NCBI GenBank assembly: GCA_008690995.1
Contig: VRMN01000001.1
Coordinates: 62,001 to 126,000 of the forward strand
Source of the DNA: Porphyridium purpureum
Lineage: Eukaryota; Rhodophyta; Bangiophyceae; Porphyridiales; Porphyridiaceae
DNA length: 64,000 nucleotides
Direction of reading: 5' to 3'
In this document: in pieces, positions 55,001 to 64,000 of the stretch
Numbering within the stretch: position 1 is the first letter of the stretch
Layout: every line of letters begins with the position of its first letter
The notes under the pieces: model-generated
Told to the model about the DNA's origin: nothing
The model's input: the letters and a program-made list of their open reading frames with translations, nothing else
The model's database searches: none
Made by a program: the position numbers and the translations under genes

Positions 55001-56772
55001 CGAGCCTGCACGGCAAGTGCTGGTGGGACACAGCTGACACACTCCGCCAGCTTCCAGGCATCGGCGTTGCGCTTGGCGGTACGCTGCAACGCGCTGGTAT
55101 TGATTCGCTCGACAAGCTTGCCGTCACCCACGCGCGTAAGATCGAGGCAATGCTGCATAAAACATCTCCATTTGGTGCGAATTTGCTGCTGAGCGTCGCA
55201 GCCTTGATGCCCAAGTTGGAGGTTCGCTTTTTTGGCAGCGATCACGCACAGTCGTCAACGCAAAGGATGTTGGGAACAGAATTTAAGATTGCTCTAGAGC
55301 TGACGATTTCACGTCGAGATGTCAGCGCACTCGGTGCTGGCGGAGATAGCGGAATGGTATCAGCACAGAGCAAGGCATCTGGGAGGGCGCAAAGTAAGAA
55401 GAAACAGATGACATTTTACATTGTTGCAGGAGCGAGGCAGCATCGCTCTCGCGAACAGACCCAAGCTGATACGCAGGGCGGACTGGGAAAGTGTGTCTGG
55501 GTGGATCATTTCCGCGCGTCTCTACCCTTGTCGACCATTGAGCATGCCGCGTTTCGTCGCCGCGTGACACTGACCGTGCCGGCCGGTACCGACATTGAGT
55601 GCGTATTTGGATGTGAGGAGCTGGCCGGACTTGAAGTCATCGAGTTCTGGCCCCCGCGCTTAAAGCAGAATGGTGGCGCTGGCACCGGGGCAGGCATGAG
55701 CAGTAACGGCGGCTCCGATTACTCTTCCTCGAACAGCGCGCTAGATCTTTCCAAGAAGTTCAAGTCGCAGAACACGCGGAAGAGGAAAGGAGTGACTCCA
55801 GTTGAAACCGTATTGACCAATGATATTGGCCTCGAGCGCACATGCAAACACTCCTGCAAGAACAAATTTGCTTGCAAGCACGCATGCTGCAAAAGAGTGT
55901 CTGCAGCCGGTCCGCTGGAGCGACATTTCAAGAAGTCCAAGGAGGCCAAGGCACGCACTGACGCGGATAGTGAGGGTGTGGTCCCTTCCTCGGGATTGAT
56001 GCGAGCCAAGTCTGCAGGTAGGCGCCAGAGTCTCAATCAGGAACTCAAGCGAGACGTGGACGGGTGGGACGATAGCGCCGGTGACAGCGGCACATCGGAG
56101 AGGCACGAGCATGATGTGGCGCGAGAACTGCCAGACCAAATTGCAGACAGCGCATTTTCAAAGCCTCGTGGGTCGTTGCAGAAATTGTCCAACCAGAAGC
56201 GTCCCTACGATGCGGCCACCGTAAGGTCGTCACCGGTCACTTGCGTTCCTCAAGATGCTGTTGCGAGTCTTGCGGGAGATCATATCCCGTCTGGAACATT
56301 GTTGGATTGGGACAATGTGCCATACTGTGACGACGATATTTTCTGTGCATCTTCGAGGCTGCGAAGCAACGCGCAGCAAGCACACTTGGGCCCAAGTTCT
56401 GGCGGAGGAGCGTCACCTGTGAAAATTACTTCCAAGCCGGCCATCTTGTCTCAGCTTTCTTCTGATCCAAATGTGACTGCTTTCACGGAACCGTGTGAGC
56501 AAGCCACTGCAAACAATGCCGTCCATCTGCAACATACCAGCTCTGCAACCCCGTTTTCAGCCGTACCGTGCACCACGAAAGAAGAGCAACTCGATGTGTT
56601 AGGTTGCAAGAGGCCAAAAATCATTGGTCAGCATTCACCGCAAGCTGCGGCGGCAATGGGAAATCTGGCACCCGCTGTGCCAAAGGCAGCCTCATGGCAA
56701 CCGAGAGTCCATACTCAGACAAGATCCCGCGAGGCGCTTGCGTACGAGTCGCTCTTGGAATCCTTGTTCTGA
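52083..56772 (+). CDS. HFM1: HFM1/MER3 meiotic DNA helicase, four exons
   Basis: Proposed join 52083-52135, 52464-52670, 52844-53547, 53756-56772; total 3981 nt, phases consistent, 1326 residues. Exon 1 encodes MSVANIIPEPLQGVFQF, the family start. Walker A APTGSGKT is at 41-48, DEVH at 181-184, SATVPN and RRSLLRVICTTTTLAQG follow, and QMMGRAGRPG is motif VI. A winged-helix and Sec63-type region (about 640-810, with LRQLPGIGVALG) comes next. A Cys/His zinc motif (RTCKHSCKNKFACKHACCK, about 1015-1033) marks the HFM1 C-terminus. The family unwinds recombination intermediates to promote ZMM crossovers, so the organism likely has meiosis. The intron 2 donor is the least certain boundary. Confidence 0.88.
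52136..52463 (+). other. HFM1 intron 1
   Basis: The donor is TTCAG/GTGAGT after FQF and the acceptor is GAGTCTAG/AGACTTC. Splicing restores FQFRDFNEV, which matches the helicase family. Confidence 0.85.
52671..52843 (+). other. HFM1 intron 2
   Basis: The acceptor TACTTGCAG/C before YLAPMRSLCSER is clear. The donor GTGACT after FVQSC was chosen because it is the only nearby GT in the right phase. It leaves a few residues more than in typical relatives. Confidence 0.6.
53548..53755 (+). other. HFM1 intron 3
   Basis: The donor is ACCG/GTACGC and the acceptor is ACATGCAG/CC. Splicing yields LETATHNVILSS in phase. The intron holds a T tract of about 20 bases near 53660. Confidence 0.75.
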
Positions 56773-57031
56773 CGTTTGTTCGTCGCGTGCATACTTTCCT
56801 CGTTTTCCCTTTTCTTGTCTTGAGCTACGTACGATCCTGTGAAAGATTGCGCCACTCGCGCACGACGAAGCCTGGCGCGGATGGCGCTTGGATATCCATC
56901 CATTCTTGGTTTCGAGAGTCACTGATGTGAAACAAGATGATCTCGTGAAATACATTTCCGGCTTCATATGCTGAACCATGCTTGATAAACATCACTTTGT
57001 GAATGTCAGAGTGCCTTCCGCTTCTCTTCTG

Positions 57032-58342
57032 TCACGCGTGGGCGACGTCTGACTTTTTCAATGGAAATGCATGTAGACCTTCGAACTGCTGCCAGAATTC
57101 CTGGCTGTCTTCGCTATCGCTTCGTGGAGCGGCTGTACCTGTATAGTGAGCATCGAGCGGAATATGGAAATCGTACAAGTCGCTGTCTTCGCTTTCTTCC
57201 TCAAGCGCATGTCTCGCTGCCCTGGACGAGGATAGCGAGTCCCGCTTCTTCAGATGTCCACTTCGATTCACTGCATTGAAGCTTGAGCGCAGCACGCTTG
57301 CGTCCGCGCTGTCCATGAATCCCTTGGTTAATGATGCATCTGCACTTCTCTCCAAGAATTTGAGCGGAAAATCAAAGACCTGGGTGAGTAACGATACCCA
57401 CCATGGCTTGTCCGTCTTGTCATTTGCGCGTTTTGCACGCTCGTGAATTCTATCTTGCTCGAGTGCGCCGGCTGAAGAAAGGTGGGTAGTTCCGCACCCC
57501 TGGGTCAATGTCATGGCAGTTCTTTGCATCTCCGGCTTTTGCTTGTCTGACACGTCCTTGGGCCTCAAAAACTCCTCGAGCTCACACAATTTGCGAAGGG
57601 AGCGCTCAGTCTGTTCCTTGTCTGCCACACCACGCAAATGCAGCGCATGTGTGGTCTTTTCGAGACGCGCGATCGATTTGACCGCCCGGGCCTGGACTGA
57701 ACGCAAGTCCGCATGGAGCTGCTCGGGTGCCGCTCCGTGCGAGTTGGACTTGATTTGGGATTCAAAGTCTTCACAGCGCTGTAAAATACTCGTCAGCTTG
57801 ACTATGAAGGCATCCAGAGCGCTACCGTTGGCAGCCAAGATCTGGTCACCTTGACAGTCGGACTCAAACACGTGTTCCTGCTCATGCTGCGGTCTAAGCT
57901 CTCGAACCGGCGTGCCGTACGAAATCGCTCCTACCTCTCCTGTGGACACTGGAGCATCTACCAGGTTCGAGAAGTTGTCCTGCTCCGGTTCATAAGTTTC
58001 AGAAAATTGAGACGGCTCGCTCCACTCCCGAGTGAAGCTGTTCGTCAATTGGCGGCTCGACTGTGTTCTCCACACTTTGCTTGAGCTTGCGACGGGCGAA
58101 CGCGGCCTCGACGTCCTGCTCCATGTTAAATCTGGTAATTCTCGTGGCGTATCAACATTCAGTGGCTGCTCTGCAGCATTCACGTTCACACTCGGTTCGG
58201 GATCAGCTTGGTGCATGCCTTCTCCCCGCGAGTCCTCACCTAGCGAGCCGGCGGAAAAATGTACGCGTCTACGTGATAGTGGACCAGCACTGCGTGGCGT
58301 CGATGACGGCGACGCATCTCCCGCATCCGCCATGGCTACCAT
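57032..58342 (-). CDS. unidentified Ser-rich protein with coiled coil
   Basis: 436 residues from ATG 58342 (MVAMADAGDAS; a second ATG is at 58333). No family recognised. Residues 1-150 are Ser/Pro/Arg/Glu-rich and probably disordered. Residues about 178-270 look helical with charged heptads (FIVKLTSILQRCEDFESQIK, ARLEKTTHAL, LRKLCELEEFLRP), a likely coiled coil. A conserved-looking aromatic segment KPWWVSLLTQVFDFPLKFLE lies near 325-345. The C-terminus is acidic (EEESEDSDLYDF, SDSEDSQEFWQQFE). There is no signal peptide or membrane span. It converges with HFM1 and follows Sel1 gene C on the same strand. Confidence 0.65.
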   Translation of the reverse strand: MVAMADAGDASPSSTPRSAGPLSRRRVHFSAGSLGEDSRGEGMHQADPEPSVNVNAAEQPLNVDTPRELPDLTWSRTSRPRSPVASSSKVWRTQSSRQLTNSFTREWSEPSQFSETYEPEQDNFSNLVDAPVSTGEVGAISYGTPVRELRPQHEQEHVFESDCQGDQILAANGSALDAFIVKLTSILQRCEDFESQIKSNSHGAAPEQLHADLRSVQARAVKSIARLEKTTHALHLRGVADKEQTERSLRKLCELEEFLRPKDVSDKQKPEMQRTAMTLTQGCGTTHLSSAGALEQDRIHERAKRANDKTDKPWWVSLLTQVFDFPLKFLERSADASLTKGFMDSADASVLRSSFNAVNRSGHLKKRDSLSSSRAARHALEEESEDSDLYDFHIPLDAHYTGTAAPRSDSEDSQEFWQQFEGLHAFPLKKSDVAHA

Positions 58343-58700
58343 TGTGAACGCCGTCGGCCACGCGCACAGACAACCAATCCGTCGCTGCCGTGTACGTGCT
58401 AATTTCGTAGACGTTTGTCAGCTAGGATTGTACCGGCTGCGCGGCAGTCAGAAGCATCCAAAAGGTGCAGCGTTGCAGCGGGTGCCTTCAGGAGAGTCTA
58501 CGTCGCCGTAAGTTTCCCGACCTCGTTTTCTTCTGGTGATACTCGCCTCGGCGCATTCATTTCTTCCTTTCATTTTTTTCCCCGTCGTCTTCTCAGGCCG
58601 CTCCCGGGCGAGCAAACAAACAAGCACGGCAGCTGCTGAAGGACTCGCAGAGATGGGTGACAGAGCCTGGAATTCACGTTTTACATAAGTGGACGATCTT
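58343..58700. promoter_or_regulatory. intergenic region upstream of the Ser-rich protein
   Basis: About 360 bases between Sel1 gene C and the Ser-rich gene, both minus. It should include the former's 3' end and the latter's promoter. Nothing further is recognised. Confidence 0.4.
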
Positions 58701-61076
58701 TTACAGTTGCTGTGACTTCAAAGCGTTTTCCTTGGGATGTGATTGGGCAGGAGCTGACCCTTTGGAAACAGCCTTCTGGTACCACGTGGTCGCCGCCGCC
58801 CCATTTACAGGCAGGCCGCCTTTTCCTTCCTTGTAGTAGGTCGCAACTTTAAGCTGGGCATCGGTGTGTCCCTGCTTCGCAGCCTTGAAGAACCAGTAGA
58901 TAGCCATGACCTCGTCGGTTGCTAAACTAGCTTTGCCCAGCTCATAAAATGAACCCACTTTAAACTGTGCGCCTGCGTGACCTCGCATGGCGGCTTTTCG
59001 ATACCGTTTGAAAGCCTTGCGCGAGTCCATCGGAACCCCGAGCCCTCCCTTTTCAAAGCACAGCCCGAGATTGACTAGCGCGCCGGTATGTCCTAGCTCT
59101 GCCGCTTTACGATACAACGTGACCGCCGCATCCTCATCGACCTGAAGACCCCCGCTCCCTTGGGCATACATCACTGCCATATTGTTCAGAGCAGCTGCAT
59201 GATCCTTTTCTGCAGCCGCCAGAAACCATCTGATCGCCTCCTTCTTGTCGACGGGCTGACCCGCCTTGCCATGCAGAAAACATAGCCCAATCAAGTACTG
59301 AGCTTCAGCATGCCCTTGTTTTGCGGCTTTGCGATACCACGCGACCGCTTTAGCCGTGTCCACAGAAACACCGCTTGTTCCATATTGGCATCGGACACCC
59401 ATGAGATACTGTGCTTCCATATGTCCTAGTACCGCGGCCCTCTCATACCAAGTCGTTGCTATTCGCTTGTTGACGGCGAGCTTGAATTTTCCGTGCTCAT
59501 AGGCGTCGGCCACTTTGTACTGAGCATCCGCATTATTCAGATCAGCTGCCTTTTGGTACCATTGCCAAGCCTCAACAAGGTCCCGATATGCGCCACCTTC
59601 TCCGCGTTCGCAAAAGTCACCTACTTTAAACATGGCAGCTGGGTGTCCAGCCATGGCCGCCTTCCGATACCACAGAAGCGCGTCATCCAGATCTAGTTGC
59701 GTGCGGTATTTAGCTTCTTTTCCAAACTCTTGGCACAGTCCAACATTGTACTGCGCGTCTACGTGCCCTTGCTCTGCGGCTCTGAAGTACAAGTCAAAGT
59801 CTGCACGCCGATACTTGGCGAAACGGCCCTTCCGGTTACTTTCAAGATATGTCTTCCATTTCCACGGCGCGCGCATGTGCTTCCGAAGTCCGGCCTGCTC
59901 GTTGGTGAACATCTTGCCCAAGTTATTCTGAGCATCGGCAAGCCCTGCAATCACGGCTTTCGAAATCAGATTAAGCGCTTCATGCTCGTCTCTCGGTAAG
60001 TCCGCCAGCCCATCGCGAAACCAAACGCCCAAATAGTTCTGAGCTTTTGCACAGTCTTGGGCGGCAGCTTGGCGCATCCAATGGACAGCCTCGCTGTAGT
60101 TCACGACTAGGTTGCCCTTCCCATGAAAATAAGACAATCCCAAGTTACACTGAGCATCCGCTAGATTTTGGTCTGCAGCTTGCTGGTAAAACTCGACCGC
60201 CAAGGAAAGGTTACAATCTAGGCCGAGTTCACCATGTTCATAGGCGACTCCCAATCTGTTCTGAGCCTCCGCGTATCCTTGCATCGCGGCCGTACGATAC
60301 CATGACACGGCCTCCTGGCCGTCCTTTGACAAACCACACTTTCCGTGCTCGTAGTACTCGCCAAGCTTGTACTGTGCCAGAATCTCATTTCCTCGCGCGG
60401 CCTTGAGATACCAATCCATCGCTTCGCGCGTATCTGGCGTCAGATAGGCTCTTCCATGCTCGTAGCAGGCACCTACGATGAGTTGCGCGGATGTGCAGCC
60501 TTGCCTCGCGGCTTTCAGGTACCAATCGACCGCGGCAGATTGGTTCTCGCGCAACGACTGGTACCCGGTAGAATAAAAATGACCCACAGCAAGCTGTGCC
60601 GCTGCATGCCCTTGCACTGCCGCTTGGCGGTACCATACGAAGGCCTTCTCCTTGTTGGCCGCTTGATTATCTATTGCGTGCTCCAACGCCACGCCCATTT
60701 CGTACTGTGCAATTGCATCGCCCGATTCGGCTTTGACGCGAAGAGCATCGAGATTACCATTTTTACCGCTCTGATGTTGGGTTGCGTTGCTTGATCCAGC
60801 TTCCGAGTGCGTGGCACGAATCCCATGACAGGGCGCCTTGTGTTTTTGCGAAATCAAGCTTTTCCATCCACCCGATAACGTCGATGTCCGCCTTCCTTTG
60901 GCTGCTCTCCACATGCCAGGTTCACCATGCACATACCGGGCGCTCATCCCCAGCCGCGCGACGACATGCACGGAAACTGCCGCTTCTAGCGCAGCACGTA
61001 GGCGCGCACCAGGCACCACAGCATCCCTCCACGCGCCGGTTCGATACACATGTCGAAAGCGCCTCGGCCAGAACAT
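58701..61076 (-). CDS. Sel1-like repeat protein C
   Basis: 791 residues from ATG 61076. The N-terminus (MFWPRRFRHVYRTGAWRD) is basic with Arg and hydrophobic residues, again like a mitochondrial presequence. About 18 Sel1-like repeats start near residue 112 (KAFVWYRQAAVQGHAAAQ) and run to the end (WYQKAVSKGSAPAQ). An irregular, basic stretch (MRAPWKWKTYLESNRKGRFA) interrupts them near 415-440. Some repeats keep the GxGG turn (GKGGLPVNG), while others have lost it. It is paralogous to A and B but more diverged. Intronless. Confidence 0.85.
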   Translation of the reverse strand: MFWPRRFRHVYRTGAWRDAVVPGARLRAALEAAVSVHVVARLGMSARYVHGEPGMWRAAKGRRTSTLSGGWKSLISQKHKAPCHGIRATHSEAGSSNATQHQSGKNGNLDALRVKAESGDAIAQYEMGVALEHAIDNQAANKEKAFVWYRQAAVQGHAAAQLAVGHFYSTGYQSLRENQSAAVDWYLKAARQGCTSAQLIVGACYEHGRAYLTPDTREAMDWYLKAARGNEILAQYKLGEYYEHGKCGLSKDGQEAVSWYRTAAMQGYAEAQNRLGVAYEHGELGLDCNLSLAVEFYQQAADQNLADAQCNLGLSYFHGKGNLVVNYSEAVHWMRQAAAQDCAKAQNYLGVWFRDGLADLPRDEHEALNLISKAVIAGLADAQNNLGKMFTNEQAGLRKHMRAPWKWKTYLESNRKGRFAKYRRADFDLYFRAAEQGHVDAQYNVGLCQEFGKEAKYRTQLDLDDALLWYRKAAMAGHPAAMFKVGDFCERGEGGAYRDLVEAWQWYQKAADLNNADAQYKVADAYEHGKFKLAVNKRIATTWYERAAVLGHMEAQYLMGVRCQYGTSGVSVDTAKAVAWYRKAAKQGHAEAQYLIGLCFLHGKAGQPVDKKEAIRWFLAAAEKDHAAALNNMAVMYAQGSGGLQVDEDAAVTLYRKAAELGHTGALVNLGLCFEKGGLGVPMDSRKAFKRYRKAAMRGHAGAQFKVGSFYELGKASLATDEVMAIYWFFKAAKQGHTDAQLKVATYYKEGKGGLPVNGAAATTWYQKAVSKGSAPAQSHPKENALKSQQL

Positions 61077-61434
61077 CTGCCCTACGCAACCAAAGCTGCT
61101 TGCTCCTCAAACATGAACGCTCAACGACGCAGCAGCAGACGCAGCAGCTGACGCAGTAGCAAACGCAGTGGTGGCGGCAGTACCAGCAGCAGCAACAGCA
61201 GCGTCGTCGCCCTCGTCGCCAATGTCGCCCCCGGTCCTCGCCGCGCGTGATGCCGCCACCACCCGGGCAGCGCCAGCGGCAAACCGGTTTAAACCGATAG
61301 CGCCGAGAACGCTGACTGTACCTTTAGTACAGTTTCATTCTAAGGTGTCGCGCGCCAGCAGACGCGCACAGCGCGACAGCTTTTCTTGAAAGGCGGGCGA
61401 GAGCTGGTGTTGGCGAAGGTCGCGAGGCAAGAGA
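61077..61434. promoter_or_regulatory. divergent promoter region with CAG-type repeats
   Basis: About 360 bases between Sel1 gene C and a possible small plus-strand gene. It holds an imperfect (CAG/GCA)n tract at about 61125-61205. A palindromic ACTGTACCTTTAGTACAGT motif lies at about 61314-61332. Confidence 0.5.
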
Positions 61435-61671
61435 ATGAGGCCTTTTTTCCTGCGCGGGAATTTTTTGTTTGGCCTCGTTGGTCTCTACTTCGGCTGGAGC
61501 TTGGCGCAGAAGGTTGACTTCGACAGTGTAAAGAAGAACGTATTCTCAAAGAAAGAAAGAAAGTATCTTTGGAGCGAGAGACAAAAGAGAGTGTGTCCGG
61601 AGAAGTGGTGTCGTGACACGACGGAAAAGAGTCGACCAGGAGCCCTCCGACTTCGCAGTAAGATTGCTTAA
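61435..61671 (+). CDS. possible STMP1-like mitochondrial micropeptide
   Basis: 78 residues from ATG 61435. The first 45 read like a real small membrane protein: MRPFFLRGNFLFGLVGLYFG then WSLAQKVDFDSVKKNVFSKK. The pattern of one membrane helix followed by LAQ-x-x-D/Y-D and a basic helix recalls STMP1 of animals (GMYLAQNYDIPN) and the similar plant micropeptide. Those act at the mitochondrial inner membrane near respiratory complexes. The C-terminal 30 residues do not fit and may be beyond an exon end. Divergent with Sel1 gene C. Assignment is by eye. Confidence 0.35.
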   Translation: MRPFFLRGNFLFGLVGLYFGWSLAQKVDFDSVKKNVFSKKERKYLWSERQKRVCPEKWCRDTTEKSRPGALRLRSKIA

Positions 61672-61749
61672 AAAAAAGCAGTGAATAGACCTCGTGGTGA
61701 CAGAGGAGGAAGACCTAGGCGAGAACCACGTTATTGACTTGTACGCCTG

Positions 61750-61850
61750 AGTCTGATTGTGCAAGCAGTGGGCTTTGGCATTGAGCGTACTGCTTGGAGC
61801 GACGGTCAGGTCTGACTGTGAAAGCAGTGGGCTTTGGCATTGGGATTACC
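61750..61850 (+). repeat. 60-bp tandem duplication
   Basis: A unit starting GTCTGATTGTGCAAGCAGTG at 61750 recurs at 61810 with few changes (both include GCAGTGGGCTTTGGCATTG). The second copy is shorter at its right end. It lies at the border between the small gene and the fossil region. Confidence 0.75.
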
Positions 61851-61869
61851 GGTCTGTGTGACAAATAGG

Positions 61870-64000
61870 TTAGGCTGTAGAACCTGCGCGCTTGCGCTTT
61901 GTGACGTGCTTCAGTCGTTGAACGGTGTTCAATTGTGGAATCACTTGACTATGCGTCAACATTCGGTATGTCTCAGTAGGATCAAGAGGCCATGCAACGA
62001 CTCCTGGACCGTATGATTGGGCCAGTTGGGAAACTTGGTCAGCTTCTGTCGGGGCCGCAGGCGCAGGCACACACTGAAAATAAAGAAGTGCAGGTCCCGG
62101 GAGGACATTTGGTCCACCGCTGGCTCTAGAAGATTTGGAGATCAAATATATGAATATAGAAGAACTGAAGGTATGGCAACAAGCCTACAAAGGTTCGGAC
62201 TTTGCAAAGCAAGGCGATCCGCGCTTCGTAACTTGTTTCAGCAAACATTGTTGATTGCTTGACGATCACCCTGCTGTGAACCATATCGGGGATCACCTGG
62301 AAGCGAAATAGACCAGCTCTGCCTTCGTGGGCGCAGCACAACTGTATCATGATCGCTTGTGGGTCGGAATTGTGAATGTGCTGGAAATCCAGAATGCTAT
62401 GCGTAACCTCTTTTGCAACGGGATCGGTGCCTAGACCATTCGAATCTGCTTCGAGCACGCCAGGATGGTGAACCGCGAAAGCGTGTAATCTTTCAATCAG
62501 CCATTGACTCAGCTTGCTTTGGCCCTGCCGGTCCCGCTAGGTGAATTGGGCTAAAGATTCGTTGCATCAAGGGACTACCCGAGTGCCTTCATGATTGCAT
62601 TATATGCTGCAAGGCTCGTACACCAAAGCCGTTGCTGCAACAGCTACGCATCAAGAAGAGTGGCTCGCGGGCCGCACACCGGAGCTCAAGAAAGTGTCAA
62701 TAAAGGCGATTGACATTTCCTTCACTTTGATGGCCGGTTGACGTAAGCATGAGTAACAGGAACTCTTGTTCCTTCCACTGGAGGATCTTGTAACAGACGC
62801 CAAAGCAGGTGAGGTCGTCATTGATGCAGTGGATCATGTTCTGCCTACCTAATCACCGATTGTCCGTTTCCACACAACAGTACCTTCTCTTAAGCCCCCG
62901 GGCCCGACAAATAACCCACACTCGGTTGGACATAGGGCTGGCCCGGCCTTCTACTATTTCAGTCCGTCACAACATGCGGACTTCGAGACAAAAGATCGCA
63001 AGAGCGATCACGTGGGAGAGTCTAGAGTAAAATGGGGAGAAGGAGGACGGATGAGACAGAAAAGTGCCCGACCATCCGCTGCTAGAGCTATAAGTGGCGA
63101 GGCCACCGCTTCCTGTCAAGCACCTTCTAGCTCTTCGAACAGAGCCTTTTCCACGAATGTTGGCCCAGCCCCGGTGTCAACCTTAGACTCAAAAGTCACC
63201 TCTCCGCGGGACGTTGGCAACGCAACTGGTATACGAATCGGCAGTTGGTTCATTTTCGAGTCCATCACTTCAGTCTCAATCGCATCTGACTCTTCCAATT
63301 GATGTTCTATTTGATGAGCCGGCCCGGACCAAATGTAATCATTTTCGTCTGGCGGCCCCAATTCCACAGTATCAATGGATTCCGGCGGGACTACCAATGT
63401 TGAAACGGTGGAGTCTAGCGCCCCAACTCATTGTGAACCCAGAAGGTCGATTTTCCATCAGGACAATCTTTTTTTTGGTGACCAATTTTGTAGCGACCAC
63501 AACACTCAGCTACAGCGGATCTCGACGACTGTCTCGTCGCTTATTGAACATACCTGGGCTTTACAGCTTGTTGTGCTAGAGGCATCAGAACCACTTTAGG
63601 AGCAAGAGCAAAACCATTCACTGTAGGATTTGGCATTTGACTTGGGCTTCTCCATTGGGGTTGCACCGGTGTCACAATTGTCGGCGCTCCCAAGGCATCG
63701 ACTTGTGCATGGATTGACCATGATCCTTCCACTCGATGCGATGCACCTTCCTCGTCTTTCACTGGCAGGTGGCCACCTCGCCGCCTGGCCAAGTATAGAG
63801 CGTTCTTTCGTACCACCCAAACCGCTTCAGCAAAGCTCGCACCGACCATCAAAGATTATACCTTCAAAATTGACGGAAGTCCCGTCAAGAAGCGGATTTT
63901 AATATCTCGATCCTCTGGAACGACAGCTTGACGTGTGGATGATTCCGAAACTTTTGCGGCATAGTCTCCCACTGACTGCTTGTCACTCAGACGCAGGTTT
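61870..64000 (-). mobile_element. retroelement fossil with protease, cut by window end
   Basis: The minus strand carries a retropepsin-like stretch (PIRIPVALPTSRGEVTFES, KVDTGAGPTFV, about 63130-63215). It is preceded (higher coordinates) by a frame at 63541-63852 that may be the end of gag. Further left are frames (62126-62458 and 61870-62145) without clear assignment. No LTR, RT or integrase is recognised inside the window. The element is broken in many places. Ty3-like is likely but uncertain. Confidence 0.45.

Overview
This window is nuclear DNA of a eukaryote that carries a plastid, not bacterial DNA. The evidence is an F-box/Sel1 ORF, a CDK-like kinase, PA2G4/EBP1, a DHHC palmitoyltransferase, a PLAC8 protein, a cytosolic cyclophilin, a spliced meiotic helicase of the HFM1/MER3 family, a plastid-type Cpn60 and a small cyanobacterial/plastid-type membrane protein. 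Most genes are intronless and GC-rich, and only the helicase clearly has introns. This suits a compact, intron-poor alga; a unicellular red alga is my best guess, but that is inference.

Layout. From 1 to 11.7 kb there is no host gene I can recognise: decayed Ty3-like gag/protease fossils, a Tc1 transposon copy, a GC-rich minisatellite and unassigned sequence. From 11.7 to 17.9 kb lies a gene block: a degenerate MsrB-like protein, an F-box/Sel1 ORF followed tightly by a CDK-like kinase, a plastid-type two-TM protein, a DHHC enzyme and PA2G4. From 18.9 to 31 kb lies a transposon nest: a nearly full-length Tc1 element with paired repeats in each end, then a Copia-type fossil on the minus strand into which a young, whole-looking Ty3/gypsy chromovirus (23128-30073, 4-bp target duplication CCTA) has inserted. 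From 31.4 to 39.6 kb there are five genes: PLAC8 protein, 2-oxoglutarate oxygenase, cyclophilin, Cpn60 and an ankyrin/F-box membrane protein. From 39.7 to 46.3 kb there is a gene desert with hAT-like and Tc1 remains. From 46.4 to 61.1 kb three large Sel1-repeat genes (17-18 repeats each, all minus strand, all with basic N-termini like organelle presequences) flank the HFM1/MER3 helicase and an unidentified protein. From 61.4 kb there is a possible STMP1-like micropeptide gene, then more retroelement fossils to the end.

How the genes fit together. There is no operon-like system. The most notable points are the clustered Sel1 paralogues, a possible F-box-Sel1-kinase fusion through a 42-nt intron, two pseudoenzyme-like proteins (MsrB fold without its catalytic Cys; kinase with HRD-V-S-S-S-N instead of HRDxKxxN), a Cpn60 gene whose only upstream ATG is one base out of register with the chaperonin body, and an 11-bp phased minisatellite upstream of Cpn60. 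Start sites were chosen at ATG. Splice sites were inferred by eye from GT/AG and reading phase.
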